A stretch of DNA of 44,077 nucleotides from the NCBI GenBank assembly GCA_001769805.1, contig MEPO01000014.1:1-44077 (forward strand), given 5' to 3'. Positions 24,555 through 33,688 of this stretch are shown in pieces. Both the position numbers and the translations under genes were made by a program. This DNA comes from Bdellovibrionales bacterium GWA1_52_35 (GTDB lineage: Bacteria; Bdellovibrionota; UBA1018). Within the stretch, counting starts at the first letter, position 1; each line of letters opens with the position of its first letter. A model generated the notes under the pieces. The model searched no databases and had not been told where the DNA came from. It saw only the letters and a program-made list of their open reading frames with translations.

Positions 24555-26249
24555 TTATTTCGCTGACTCTTTTAAATTAAATTTGATGATTACGATCTGA
24601 TTTTTGCGGCAATCGTGGGTTTTGCAGTAACCTTCCTGTCCAACCGAAGCCGTGGAGCGACTCTGTGATCCGTCCGCGTTGCCGAGATAACTTCGACCCG
24701 ATACTTTCACCAGCGGCAGAAGCGTCTTCTGGTGCTCGAATTGAAGCTGGTTCGGGTTGAAAATATGTTCAAAGATGGTTTTGGCCCGGCGATAGCTCAG
24801 GTCCATGTTGTAGTTGACCGCGATCCGGTCTTCAGTGGAAAGACTCTGAGGATCCACTTCTTTGCCCCGGAAAGTGGGTGAGGCAAATCCGATGATTTCG
24901 ACCGAGCCGAGCCGTTTGCTGACTTTGGTGTCCTGAAAAAGACTGTTCGCGTAAACCGGAATTGTTTCCTGCAGGATCTTCCGCATATTGGGTTTCAGCT
25001 CGGCCCGCCCGGAATCAAAGTATTCGGGAGCAAACTCGATGGAGACATCCCCGGTTTTCGGGTCAACGGCGGCATTCAAACCGGCGTTCGTGAAATTTTT
25101 CTTGATCCGGTCAGCAAGTTTTCTCTGCTCGTTCAGCTTCTCAATGCTCTCAGCTAGATCGCGTGAGAGGGTTTCGTTTGTTTTCTGTAGAGCTTTGATC
25201 GAGCCCTGATAACGTCCACCGGCTTCCCGGAGTTCATTCTGGGTGGCCTGCAGGTCAGAGTTCAGCTTCCCGAGGCGGCTCTCAAACGCAGCCTTCTGTA
25301 GCTCCGCGGCGGCCCGGAACTGGCGTTCCCGTTCGAGTTTGGCAGCCGCATTCAGCCGGGATTTCTGCAGTTCGGTTTCAAATTGGGCGCGTTCCCGGGC
25401 AATCCGGCCTTCGTTTTCCTGCACGAGAGAGTTGATGTTGTTCTTGAATTCATTTTCCTTGGAACTGAGAGTCGCAACCAGTTGTTCAGCTTCGCGGTTC
25501 TTGGCATCCAGCTGGGATTTTGTATTGTCCAGTTCGCGATAGGTCTGGTCATTGGCGGCTTTCAAGGCAGAAATTTTTTGGGTGTTCTGTGCTTCCAGGG
25601 CAGCGAATTCCTGCTCATACTTGGCCCGGTTCTTGGCATTGGTTCTCTGGGCATCTTTCAGTCTTTGGGCTTTGGCCACAAGTTCCTGCTGGGCTTGGGC
25701 GATTAACTGATTGTTGCGCTCAATTTCGCCCTGTTTGGTTTTGACGGTTTGATCCAGGCTCTCGAGCTCCTTATCCTGACCCTGGATGATGGCATTGCGA
25801 TTTTTGATCTTTCCGGAAGAGATCAGGTTCGCATTGACAATATTCTGGACCAGTTGCTGGTAGTGATTGAGGGCGTTCTGCTTTTCCTTGAGTTCTTTAG
25901 ATTGTTTTGAGAGTTCGTCACTCTTTTCTTTGGCTTCGCCTTCGAGCAGCGACAGCTTGCCGATCAGATCATTGTAAACCTGGACTTCGTCCTGAGTGGC
26001 GCCTTTTTGCAGGTAATCGTCTTTCAGAACTTCGTAAGCCTTGAGTTGCTTGCGAAGGGCTTCAGCGTCCTGCTTGGCGGCCGAGAGCGCCTGGCCTTGC
26101 ATGATGCTGGAAGTGGAGTTGCGCAGATTTGCGACCACGAACAGCAGAAGAAAGGTGACAGAAAGAACCAGGAACAAATCACTGTATGAGGTCCACTGGT
26201 GACCACCCTGTTCGAATTTGGATTTGATCTTTTCATAGTTCAGGTTCAT
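24555..26249 (-). CDS. MotB-like protein with long coiled coil and OmpA-like domain
   Basis: The product is 564 aa. A single N-terminal helix follows WTSYSDLFLVLSVTFLLLF, where D24 sits as the ion-binding Asp of MotB/TolR/ExbD. Residues about 55-370 are a long coiled coil rich in Glu, Lys, Gln and Leu. The last 180 residues are an OmpA-like peptidoglycan-binding domain: FDSGRAELKPNMRKILQETI, a NYNMDLSYRRAKTIFEH segment like the N-x2-L-S-x-R-A signature, a disulfide-capable GYCKTHDCRKN and a final beta strand. The coiled coil would extend some 45 nm if straight. With the channel subunit it should make an ion-driven, wall-anchored machine; its job is unknown. Confidence 0.85.
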   Translation of the reverse strand: MNLNYEKIKSKFEQGGHQWTSYSDLFLVLSVTFLLLFVVANLRNSTSSIMQGQALSAAKQDAEALRKQLKAYEVLKDDYLQKGATQDEVQVYNDLIGKLSLLEGEAKEKSDELSKQSKELKEKQNALNHYQQLVQNIVNANLISSGKIKNRNAIIQGQDKELESLDQTVKTKQGEIERNNQLIAQAQQELVAKAQRLKDAQRTNAKNRAKYEQEFAALEAQNTQKISALKAANDQTYRELDNTKSQLDAKNREAEQLVATLSSKENEFKNNINSLVQENEGRIARERAQFETELQKSRLNAAAKLERERQFRAAAELQKAAFESRLGKLNSDLQATQNELREAGGRYQGSIKALQKTNETLSRDLAESIEKLNEQRKLADRIKKNFTNAGLNAAVDPKTGDVSIEFAPEYFDSGRAELKPNMRKILQETIPVYANSLFQDTKVSKRLGSVEIIGFASPTFRGKEVDPQSLSTEDRIAVNYNMDLSYRRAKTIFEHIFNPNQLQFEHQKTLLPLVKVSGRSYLGNADGSQSRSTASVGQEGYCKTHDCRKNQIVIIKFNLKESAK

Positions 26250-26295
26250 AGAAGCCTCGTGTTCCTATCGGAAGCAACCCGCTAATAACTTAATG

Positions 26296-26324
26296 AAAAT
26301 AGTGACGCACCAAGTCTATGTGAA
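26296..26324 (-). promoter_or_regulatory. Likely promoter of channel/coiled-coil operon
   Basis: On the minus strand TTCACA (26324-26319) lies 17 bases from TATTTT (26301-26296). This gives a leader of about 40 bases to the ATG at 26249. The -10 box is imperfect. Confidence 0.4.
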
Positions 26325-26363
26325 AATGATTACATTTTTCTGGCCCATAGCCGATAATTGGGC

Positions 26364-28004
26364 ATGGAAAATAATCGGGTCAAGATGCGCATCCATTACC
26401 CAGACGGGAAAAAGCTCAAGCTTGCCCTCGTCTTGGAGCAGGGTGCCTGTTTGCATTTGAACAATGCCGAAGTTGGGATTGAAACCGGTTGCCTGCTGGA
26501 AATCAAAGGCGGCGCCGTGAGAATTCGTTCCGAAAAAGGTGAAGCATTTAACTTCAGGGGAATGACTGGATCTGATTTCACGGTTCGCATCGGAGATGCC
26601 TGGAGTCTTGGAGTCACCAAAATCGAATTCCTGACTTTACCTGACGTGCCCGTTGAAGATGAAGCCACGCGCTATGTATCTTTCAGCCAGGCCATGGCGG
26701 GAAAGACCCAACCGGAACAAAAGAAAGCGCCGCAAGCAGCCGTTGCGTCCGCACCGGCGTCAGCATCTTCGGTAGGGCAAGAGTTGGTCGTCGAGCAGGG
26801 CCCGGAAACCGAAACCGTCGAACTCGCGGACGCGGCTCCGGAAAAAATCAAAGAGAGACACTCGTCGACTGACGAAGGTGATCTCACGGGCATGATTCTG
26901 AGGATGCAAGTCCCGGAGCAACCTGTCGCACACAAACCGGTTTCACGCGCCTCTCGGGTAAACGCTGCCGATGTCCACGGAGAAGTTCCTCCCGAAATTC
27001 TGCGAGCTCGCAAACTCCGGGAAGTGGGGATTTCCCTGGGTATGGTATTTTGCGGAATGGAATGTCTGTCGTACCTGGTTTCGCTCGGGCGTGAACGGTT
27101 GATCCCTCCGGGTGTCGCTGGAGCCGTAGGCGTTGGCCTGACGTGGCTTGCACACGAGGTTGTGGCGGTCCTTGCCCGCAGTGGAAATTTCAAAGTGGCG
27201 GCCCTGATCACGTTACGCCATACCGCCTTTGCCTGCATTGCCCTCAGTGCCGTATCCGCCGGAACATTGTCGCTGGTTATGAAGTTTACCGGTGCACGAC
27301 TTCCAACTGAGAACACGATGGTCGCTGCTGCGATAACGGTTGCCCAGACGCCCAATTCAGAACCCAGTTCGGCCATCAGTGCGCCTCAGCCCATAGCCGC
27401 CCAAGCGCCCGCACCCGCAGCTGCAGCTGCGGCAGTTTCCGCGCCGGTTGAGCCCGAACGGGCAGCAGCTGTTCCTCCGGCGCCGGATGTGCCGGTCATT
27501 GAAGATGCCTTCCCCGACCAAAAGGAAACCGCTCCCAATCTGGAGCAGGCTTCATTGAGTAAAGATGCATTCTTTTCTGCCATTCGCTCCGGCGATGTGA
27601 GTCTGGTTCGATCACTCGTGGACAAGCGGATTGTGGACGTCAATTATACTCTGGATCGTGGAACGCCTGCTTTGCATGTGGCGTCCATTCAGGGCCATAT
27701 TCCCGTCATCAAATACCTTCTCTCCAAACGGGCGAACATCAATGCGCGTGACAGTTCGGGGGCAACTGCCCTGCATTGGGCCGTGTTCAAGCGCCAAAGA
27801 GGGGTTGCCATGGGCTTGGTCCGCCATGGCAGTGATCTGAATGCCAAGACCGAATCGGGCGATCGCCCGATTGACATCGCGAAACGTTACGGTCTCAAGA
27901 ATTTTATTTCATTTTTGCAGCCCAAAGTTCCTGTAAAAAAGGTGAAAGTCCAACCGAAGAAGGCTCCGCCGAAAAAGAAGAAGAGCAGCAAGAATCCCTT
28001 CTAG
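26364..28004 (+). CDS. Membrane protein with C-terminal ankyrin repeats
   Basis: The product is 546 aa from ATG 26364 (TTG 26358 also possible). Residues 1-95 are a beta-rich domain (MRIHYPDGKKLKLALVLEQG) that I do not recognise. A Pro/Ala/Glu linker follows, then about three hydrophobic helices near residues 220-310 (ISLGMVFCGMECLSYLVSLG; AGAVGVGLTWLAHEVVAVLA; AFACIALSAVSAGTLSLVM). An Ala/Pro linker leads to three to four ankyrin repeats (about 395-520), for example GTPALHVASIQGHIPVIKYL and GATALHWAVFKRQRGVAMGL. The C-terminus is very basic (KKAPPKKKKSSKNPF). It is divergent from the channel operon and may be a partner. Confidence 0.85.
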   Translation: MENNRVKMRIHYPDGKKLKLALVLEQGACLHLNNAEVGIETGCLLEIKGGAVRIRSEKGEAFNFRGMTGSDFTVRIGDAWSLGVTKIEFLTLPDVPVEDEATRYVSFSQAMAGKTQPEQKKAPQAAVASAPASASSVGQELVVEQGPETETVELADAAPEKIKERHSSTDEGDLTGMILRMQVPEQPVAHKPVSRASRVNAADVHGEVPPEILRARKLREVGISLGMVFCGMECLSYLVSLGRERLIPPGVAGAVGVGLTWLAHEVVAVLARSGNFKVAALITLRHTAFACIALSAVSAGTLSLVMKFTGARLPTENTMVAAAITVAQTPNSEPSSAISAPQPIAAQAPAPAAAAAAVSAPVEPERAAAVPPAPDVPVIEDAFPDQKETAPNLEQASLSKDAFFSAIRSGDVSLVRSLVDKRIVDVNYTLDRGTPALHVASIQGHIPVIKYLLSKRANINARDSSGATALHWAVFKRQRGVAMGLVRHGSDLNAKTESGDRPIDIAKRYGLKNFISFLQPKVPVKKVKVQPKKAPPKKKKSSKNPF

Positions 28005-28008
28005 CTAT

Positions 28009-28461
28009 TCAGGGAACTTTCAGGACCTTTTGGATTGCAGATGCGCTGAAGCCACGTCGCAGGAGGGTCTGGAAAGCCCGCCGGTAAACTGCACGATCCT
28101 TGTGAGCCTGGGGATATTTGCGTTCAATGATTTTGCGGATGACTTCGGATTCGTCTTCGATGGACGCGTTACCGATGTGCTCTCGCAATTCCGTTTGCGA
28201 AACGTGAACGCCCTTCTGCTGGAGCTTCTGCCGGATATAGGCGGGCCCTTTGCCCCGCGCTGCCTGGCTCCGGATCACAGCCAGCATGTAACGTTCTTCA
28301 CTGAGCGTACCCTCTTCGATCAGGCGCCCCAGCGCGGCTTCCGCCTCTGCCTCAGCAATGCCCTTCCGCTTGAGATAAGCTTTCAGTTCTTTCTTTCCGT
28401 ACTCGCGTACGCTCAAACGATGAAGCGCCAATGAATAGGCGTCGGGTTGCGGGGCTTTCAC
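28009..28461 (-). CDS. recX: RecX regulatory protein
   Basis: The product is 150 aa. AYSLALHRLSVREYGKKELK, followed by LGRLIEEGTLSEERYMLAVI and RGKGPAYIRQKLQQKGV, shows the repeated three-helix modules of RecX, and the length is typical. RecX binds RecA filaments and limits recombination. The gene ends four bases from the ankyrin gene on the other strand. recA is not in the window. Confidence 0.93.
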   Translation of the reverse strand: MKAPQPDAYSLALHRLSVREYGKKELKAYLKRKGIAEAEAEAALGRLIEEGTLSEERYMLAVIRSQAARGKGPAYIRQKLQQKGVHVSQTELREHIGNASIEDESEVIRKIIERKYPQAHKDRAVYRRAFQTLLRRGFSASAIQKVLKVP

Positions 28462-28518
28462 GCTCTCAGTCTAACAAGCTGGCCCGTCCGGTGCATCTCT
28501 TTACCGCAGGAGAATTTT

Positions 28519-28869
28519 ATGATTCGAATGGTCACCAAAGCCGATGTGCTCGCAAAAGCGGCAAATGCGGATGTCCTTACTTTTGTGGAGGTCGGGCCAG
28601 ACAGTTCGAAATTCAAAAAACGACATATCGTGGAGTCCCGGTTCCTGCCGCTGGGCCGGGTACGCGAGCTCGCAAGTGTGTATTTACCTGATCGAACGGC
28701 TGAAATCGTGGTATATTCCCATCAAACTGGACCAGAAGATCCCGCGATGATCGCTGCGCATGAGCTGGAACTGCTGGGCTATGGAAATATTTATTACCTG
28801 ATCGGTGGACTGGAGGACTGGTATTGGGGGAGTTATCCCGTCAATGCCGTGCACATACCACCCCAATGA
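28519..28869 (+). CDS. Rhodanese-like protein lacking the active-site Cys
   Basis: The product is 116 aa from ATG 28519, preceded by AGGAGA. It has the rhodanese fold: LTFVEVGPDSSKFKKRHIV early and LLGYGNIYYLIGGLEDWYWG at the end. The active-site strand-loop reads EIVVYSHQTGPED: position 67, where a catalytic Cys should be, is Ser, so sulfur transfer by the usual mechanism is unlikely. It may be a binding or regulatory domain. It lies six bases before the dtd gene. Confidence 0.85.
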   Translation: MIRMVTKADVLAKAANADVLTFVEVGPDSSKFKKRHIVESRFLPLGRVRELASVYLPDRTAEIVVYSHQTGPEDPAMIAAHELELLGYGNIYYLIGGLEDWYWGSYPVNAVHIPPQ

Positions 28870-28875
28870 GGATCT

Positions 28876-29313
28876 GTGCGAACCGTCATCCAGAGAGTCA
28901 AAAACGCGCAAGTAGTTGTGGATGGTATCAAGATTGCTGAAATCGGTCCGGGTCTCCTGACTTTATTGGGAGTAGGCCAGGCCGATGACGAAGCGAAAAT
29001 AAAAAAAATTATTCAGAAAATCTGTGACTTGCGGATCTTTGAAGACGAAAACGGAAAAATGAATTTATCCCTGAAAGACATCCGGGGTCAGCATCTCATT
29101 GTTTCACAGTTCACGCTGCTGGGGGACTGCGGAACCGGCCGGCGTCCCTCGTTCACGGCTGCCGCGGCGCCAGAGCTGGCCAAGCCTCTTTATGAATACG
29201 CCTTGAAAATGAGCCGGGAGTACGGGGTAGAGACAGCAGCGGGGGTTTTCCAGGCTGATATGCAGGTTTCCCTCGTGAATGACGGGCCCGTTACGTTTGT
29301 GCTGGAGAACTAG
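28876..29313 (+). CDS. dtd: D-aminoacyl-tRNA deacylase
   Basis: The product is 145 aa, normal for the family, starting at GTG 28876. It carries [17 protein letters not shown] at the start, [17 protein letters not shown] and the near-terminal NDGPVTF with the Gly-cis-Pro that screens L-amino acids. It removes D-amino acids (and Gly mischarged on Ala-tRNA) from tRNA. Its last 23 bases overlap the 3' end of the opposite SDR gene. Confidence 0.96.
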   Translation: MRTVIQRVKNAQVVVDGIKIAEIGPGLLTLLGVGQADDEAKIKKIIQKICDLRIFEDENGKMNLSLKDIRGQHLIVSQFTLLGDCGTGRRPSFTAAAAPELAKPLYEYALKMSREYGVETAAGVFQADMQVSLVNDGPVTFVLEN

Positions 29314-30115
29314 GTTCGTTCCGACCTTTGATTCCAAAGCGGGTGATGAGACGGATCAGCCAAGGAAAAAATCTGAACAGGGTCACGAAAATTTTTCCGT
29401 GAAACGTGACGATACGCTCCCGGCGGCGGCGACTCACGGCTCTCACGATATCACGGGCGGCCCTGGAAGCAGGCATGAGAAGCCAGGGGGGCATCGGATC
29501 CTCGGATGCTCGCTGAAAGACGCCCTGGTTGTCGACTTTTCTGATGGAGCTTTCCACAAAACCGGGGCTGATCAGGGTGACTGCGATTCCGTAAGGGGCA
29601 AGCTCCGCCCAAAGTGAATCAGCCAGTGCACGTATTGCGAATTTGCTCATGGCGTAAGGCGAGGCATTCGGAAGAGAGATGTAACCGGCTACGCTGCCGA
29701 GCAAAACGAGAGAGCCGCGCGTCTGCTTCAGGTCTTCCAGACTGCATTGAATTGTCCGGAGCACGCCAAAAACATTGGTTTCGAATTGTCGGCGGTAGTC
29801 CTCCAGCTTCAGATTTTCCAGCTTTCCGACCACACCAAAACCTGCATTTGCGACGACCACGTCGACTTTGCCGAAGCGCTCGCGGGCTTTTTCAAGAGCG
29901 CGTTCCAGATCCCCGTCCTGGGTGACATCGCAGGTTTCGACCAGGACTTCCGTCCCTCTGGCGATCAGATCCTGGGCCAGACCCTCAAGCAGATGTAACC
30001 GTCTTGCGGTCAGGGTCAGTCTTGCTCCCTGACTGGCGAATTCGTGAGCCAAGGCCGCACCGATTCCGGCGGAAGCTCCTGTGATGAAAACGTGCTTGTT
30101 CTGAAACTTGTCCAT
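29291..30115 (-). CDS. Short-chain dehydrogenase/reductase
   Basis: The product is 274 aa. [19 protein letters not shown] is the classical SDR nucleotide loop (TGxxxGIG), VVANAGFG the NAG motif and [10 protein letters not shown] the YxxxK catalytic pair, with Ser in [18 protein letters not shown] with Arg after strand two suggests NADP preference. The C-terminal hydrophobic/basic stretch ([16 protein letters not shown]) is a probable membrane association helix, as in fatty-acyl/sterol-type SDRs. Substrate unknown. It follows the nucleotidyltransferase gene after 3 bases, in one operon. Confidence 0.92.
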   Translation of the reverse strand: MDKFQNKHVFITGASAGIGAALAHEFASQGARLTLTARRLHLLEGLAQDLIARGTEVLVETCDVTQDGDLERALEKARERFGKVDVVVANAGFGVVGKLENLKLEDYRRQFETNVFGVLRTIQCSLEDLKQTRGSLVLLGSVAGYISLPNASPYAMSKFAIRALADSLWAELAPYGIAVTLISPGFVESSIRKVDNQGVFQRASEDPMPPWLLMPASRAARDIVRAVSRRRRERIVTFHGKIFVTLFRFFPWLIRLITRFGIKGRNEPSSPAQT

Positions 30116-30118
30116 GGT

Positions 30119-30622
30119 TCAGCCGCGCGGCTTTTTACGGGTTTTTTCGATGATCCGGGTGGTGCTGTGTCCCTCGAGGTAGGGGAGCGATCGAACTTTG
30201 CCTCCCCAGGCGACGACCTCCGCGGCACCGACAATCTGCTGGGGTTTCCAGTCGCCACCTTTCACGAGCATGTCGGGATGAAGCTTCAGGATCAGCGCAA
30301 GCGGTGTATCGTCCTCAAACCAGGTGACAAAATCCACGCTTTCGAGCGCCGCGGTCACTTCCAGTCTTTCGGCAAGCCGGTTGATCGGCCGTTCATCACC
30401 TTTGAGGCGTTTGACAGATTCATCGTCATTGAGCGCAACAACCAGGATATCCGCCAGCTTTCGGGCCTCTTCGAGATAAGTGACATGACCCCGGTGAAGG
30501 ATATCAAAACAACCATTGGTGAAGACGACGCGCTGGCGTTTTTTCTGAAAAGTTTTGAGCAGCTTGCGAAGCGCGGCGGGCGTTTTGATTTTAGTGCTGA
30601 GCCTTCGCGGTCGGGTTGTCAT
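30119..30622 (-). CDS. rfaE2: D-beta-D-heptose 1-phosphate adenylyltransferase (HldE C-terminal type)
   Basis: The product is 167 aa. [20 protein letters not shown] holds the HxGH nucleotidyltransferase site, and [15 protein letters not shown] with LVKGGDW are typical of the RfaE2 domain. It joins ATP and D-glycero-beta-D-manno-heptose 1-phosphate, making ADP-heptose for the LPS core. Separate RfaE2 proteins occur in many bacteria; the partner kinase (RfaE1) is not here. It is three bases after RDD and three before the SDR gene, in a minus-strand operon. Confidence 0.93.
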   Translation of the reverse strand: MTTRPRRLSTKIKTPAALRKLLKTFQKKRQRVVFTNGCFDILHRGHVTYLEEARKLADILVVALNDDESVKRLKGDERPINRLAERLEVTAALESVDFVTWFEDDTPLALILKLHPDMLVKGGDWKPQQIVGAAEVVAWGGKVRSLPYLEGHSTTRIIEKTRKKPRG

Positions 30623-30625
30623 ACT

Positions 30626-31297
30626 TTATTGAAAATCCGGTGTCATGGATGGTTGGAATTCGGGTTGCACGCCTACGGCCAAATCATGCCAGCAACGGCG
30701 GTCTCGATCAAATAAGGCCCAGAGCAAACCGAAGCCGCAGAAAAGGGTTCCGATCAGGAAAAGAACGGATCGGAGCAAAAGCAGAATCGCGCTGCCTGGA
30801 AGTGTGAGGCCGAAGAGACGCTTGCCTGCGCTTGCGCCAAAAGCAATTTCCTGCGCAGTGGTCAGTGCCCAGCTGAAAAAGAAAATGAAAACCAGTAAAG
30901 CCGCGCCCATTTCTGGGGTCAGGAATAATTCCGGCTGGATATTCTGCTTCCAAAGCACCCACCCGAGAGCGGCGCTGCAGAGGACGAAATTGACGGAAGT
31001 GTCAAAAAGGTAAGCGGCCGTTCTTATGAAAACATAACCGAAACCCTTGGAGTGCGCGGAGGCGGGAACCGGAGCCGGTCTTTGAAGCTCTGCAGGCGCC
31101 GCTATGCTGGCTATCGGAGGCAGCGTGCGCGCGAAGGTCGGGGCGCCTGCGGAAACAGCGCCAAGCCCCGATTGATGCAAGTTGGTCTTTTTGGCTTTCG
31201 AGGAAGGAGAGTAGGGGAGTCCCTCTGAGAAAGGGTGAAAACCCAGACCTTCATGCAGGGGCTTGAATTGAATTTCATTTTCAGAGGATGTTTCCAT
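30626..31297 (-). CDS. RDD-family membrane protein
   Basis: The product is 223 aa. After a polar N-terminus of about 85 residues, the RDD domain runs from GYVFIRTAAYLFDTSVNFVL (conserved Arg and Asp) through helices at about 105-195 to ALFDRDRRCWHDLAVG (the second Asp). Four hydrophobic helices are predicted. The RDD family is uncharacterised in most cases; some are ion exchangers. It lies between rsmE and the nucleotidyltransferase gene. Confidence 0.86.
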   Translation of the reverse strand: METSSENEIQFKPLHEGLGFHPFSEGLPYSPSSKAKKTNLHQSGLGAVSAGAPTFARTLPPIASIAAPAELQRPAPVPASAHSKGFGYVFIRTAAYLFDTSVNFVLCSAALGWVLWKQNIQPELFLTPEMGAALLVFIFFFSWALTTAQEIAFGASAGKRLFGLTLPGSAILLLLRSVLFLIGTLFCGFGLLWALFDRDRRCWHDLAVGVQPEFQPSMTPDFQ

Positions 31298-31333
31298 GAG
31301 AGCCTTCTTTTTCTCTTCTTCTGAGCAGGTTTG

Positions 31334-32110
31334 TCAAGCGTTCCTATGCGAGGGTGAACTCGAATGAAAAGCCCCGAATATCAAGCTTATGCAATATATG
31401 GCTGCAGTTTCGGCACGAAGGACCAAGGGGCCCAGACTGGCCTCTTTGAGGTGGGCTGTAGTCAGGAATTCGCGCTCGTTTTGACTCCATCCTCCCTCCG
31501 GTCCGATCAGAACCCTGACCTCTTTTTTCAATAGATCCGGTTCCAACAGAATCTTCAGGAGAGGTGCCGCATTTTCCCGGCTTGCTTCATCACACCAGAG
31601 GCGCACTGTTTCCGGACGAGCTGGATATTTCAAGAACAGATCGGCCAGTGGAACAGGCAGATGAATCTGCATCCGATTCAGGCGTCCACATTGCTTGAGT
31701 GCCTGATCCGCGATTTTCTGCCAGCGCTCCTGGAACACTTCAGGACCTTTTTGTTTCATCTGGACCACTGTGTGGGCCGTCAGAACCGGGATGAGTGTCG
31801 TGATTCCGAGTTCCACGGCTTTTTCGACCACCCATTCCATTGCATCACCCTTCAAGACGGCCATTTCCAGGACGGTCGACGGCAAATGTTTTTCGTCCGA
31901 CGCCAGAGCCCCTTCACTCTCATATTCCAGCCAGACGGAACCGGAGCGCGTGCGAAGGCGGGCGACCACGGATTTTCCACTTCCATCCAAGGCTTCGATC
32001 AAATCGCCGTCGGAAAGGCGCAGGACTCGCGTTGCATGGACCGCTTCTGTTTCATTCAGAGGAATTTTGCGGCCAGGTCGGGGGACTTCCGGGCAGAGGA
32101 GTCTTTTCAT
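31334..32110 (-). CDS. rsmE: 16S rRNA (uracil-1498-N3)-methyltransferase
   Basis: The product is 258 aa, usual for RsmE. EWVVEKAVELGITTLIPVLT, QALKQCGRLNRMQIH, VLIGPEGGWSQNE and LGPLVLRAETAAIYCISLI are the SPOUT-family motifs that form the knotted SAM site. The N-terminal PUA-like part reads MKRLLCPEVPRPGRKIPL. It methylates U1498 of 16S rRNA. The ATG overlaps the stop of the solute-binding-protein gene by four bases. Confidence 0.95.
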   Translation of the reverse strand: MKRLLCPEVPRPGRKIPLNETEAVHATRVLRLSDGDLIEALDGSGKSVVARLRTRSGSVWLEYESEGALASDEKHLPSTVLEMAVLKGDAMEWVVEKAVELGITTLIPVLTAHTVVQMKQKGPEVFQERWQKIADQALKQCGRLNRMQIHLPVPLADLFLKYPARPETVRLWCDEASRENAAPLLKILLEPDLLKKEVRVLIGPEGGWSQNEREFLTTAHLKEASLGPLVLRAETAAIYCISLIFGAFHSSSPSHRNA

Positions 32111-33645
32111 GGTTTGTGAATCTCCTGGAGTCGGGTGAGTGGTTCAAGGGAATTACTTCGGTAAAGATCTTCGGCTTTCAAGCCGGTAATTCCATTTTTC
32201 AATATCAGAGTATTATTCCAATACCAAAGCGGGAGATAGGGAAGATCCTGCAACATTATTTTCTGGACGGCCTGGAATAGTGCCGCGCGTCTGACCTCGT
32301 TCAGCTCCCGGCTCGAACGATCCAGGAGGCCGTCCACCGTCGGATTCCGGTAACCAGTACGATTTGCCGTGCTTTGGGAGTGCAGAGCGCGATTCAAGAC
32401 GCTGCCGTTGGTCACGCCAACCCAGCGGGAGGTGAAAAGATCAAAGTTACCCTTGCGAATTGACGCAAAGAAAACCGCGGATTCAACACTCTCGATCACC
32501 AGTTCCACGCCGATCTCCCGAAGCATTTTCTGGAAAATAATTGCGAGTTCCAGGCTTTCCCGAAAGGGGGTGGTCTTGAAGGTGAGACGAAACCGAATTC
32601 CGTTCTTTTGTTCGGGATAGCCGGCCTTATCAAGCAGTTTTCGGGCAAGGACCGGATCATAGCTGGTGGTTTGAGTGTCGGAGCCCAGAAGTGCCTCCGG
32701 GAGAGAAGGGGGAAGCAGAGTTTGCGCCAGACTGCCGCCGATCTTGCTTTGGGCAATTGTACGGCGATCGAGGGCGTGTGCGATTGCCTCTCGAACCCGG
32801 GAATTGGCCAGAATGGGATTTTTCAGATTGAAAGCCAGATAGCTCACAGCCGAGCCGCCACGCTCCAGGACTGAAAACCTTGCGGTATGATTTTCCCGGA
32901 GCCACTGCAGTTTGGAGTGCGACAACGCGTTGTACGCCGCATCGATATCTCCGCGAATAATTTTCAGGACTTTCGTATTCTCGTCTTGAACAAAATGGAA
33001 CTCCAGGACGGGGCGCGTTCCGCTAACGGGTTTCAGGCGCAGCACTCCTTCCAGGGAGGGCGTGAATGTGGTCACTTGGTAATCGCCGCTGCCGATTAGC
33101 GGCTGTTCACTGTTTTGAGGGCCTGTACAGGCGCCGGATGCGCCGGGCACCCGAAAATAGCGCAGCAGCACCAGTTCATTCAGCAGGAAGGGGTCCGGCC
33201 TGGAGAGTTCTATTTTCAGATGGTTCTGTTTCAGGGAAACTGATTTCCAGGTCTCCGTAAACGCACGAATGATCGATGGCCTGCTGTGGTCTTTGCGGTA
33301 GCTTTCGAGGCATTCATGCACACGAACGGGATCGATCTTCTGGTCCTGGTGATCCTTGAATCCGGCCCGCAGCAGGAAGTCCCAGGTGAGTCCGTCCTTC
33401 GATACCGTCCAGGATTCCGCCAGCTCGGGAACGGGTCGCAGATCCTTGTCCAGTCGTACCAGGGACCGGTAGATGAGAGACCCGAAGATCTGACTGGTTG
33501 CGTCAAGTGCGGTGCGTGGATCCAGGTTCAGAGGACCTTCGCGCAAGAGAATGTGAATCGTGTGATTCATATTCGTCTGATTGGACTGACAAGCGGCAAA
33601 GCTGATGAACAGTAAAAACGTACACAGGACTTTACCGTAAAGCAT
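32107..33645 (-). CDS. Peptide-type solute-binding lipoprotein (SBP family 5)
   Basis: The product is 512 aa from ATG 33645, with AGAGG just upstream and a lipoprotein signal (MLYGKVLCTFLLFISFAAC; Cys 19). Longer frames to 33690 or 33876 would hide the signal. It matches the DppA/OppA family: NLDPRTALDATSQIFGSLIY, LAESWTVSKDGLTWDFLLR, FNLKNPILANSRVREAIAHA and DLPYLPLWYWNNT. It would bind a peptide or similar ligand outside the inner membrane. No ABC permease or ATPase gene is adjacent, so it may use a distant transporter. Divergent from the transglycosylase gene, with 43 bases between the starts. Confidence 0.9.
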   Translation of the reverse strand: MLYGKVLCTFLLFISFAACQSNQTNMNHTIHILLREGPLNLDPRTALDATSQIFGSLIYRSLVRLDKDLRPVPELAESWTVSKDGLTWDFLLRAGFKDHQDQKIDPVRVHECLESYRKDHSRPSIIRAFTETWKSVSLKQNHLKIELSRPDPFLLNELVLLRYFRVPGASGACTGPQNSEQPLIGSGDYQVTTFTPSLEGVLRLKPVSGTRPVLEFHFVQDENTKVLKIIRGDIDAAYNALSHSKLQWLRENHTARFSVLERGGSAVSYLAFNLKNPILANSRVREAIAHALDRRTIAQSKIGGSLAQTLLPPSLPEALLGSDTQTTSYDPVLARKLLDKAGYPEQKNGIRFRLTFKTTPFRESLELAIIFQKMLREIGVELVIESVESAVFFASIRKGNFDLFTSRWVGVTNGSVLNRALHSQSTANRTGYRNPTVDGLLDRSSRELNEVRRAALFQAVQKIMLQDLPYLPLWYWNNTLILKNGITGLKAEDLYRSNSLEPLTRLQEIHKP

Positions 33646-33688
33646 CAGACCTCTACCATTGAGTGACTGGAGCGATCGGTAAAACATC

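Noticed and set aside
23675..26249. Zorya anti-phage ZorA/ZorB pair
   Set aside because: The channel plus OmpA-like pair looks similar, but the channel subunit lacks the long ZorA cytoplasmic tail, and no ZorC, ZorD or ZorE-like gene is nearby. The neighbours are an ABC exporter and an ankyrin protein.
26330..26358. Leaderless promoter for the ankyrin gene (GATAAT at 26353)
   Set aside because: A GATAAT lies six bases before the ATG, but the sequence 17 bases upstream (TTACAT) is too far from the -35 consensus.
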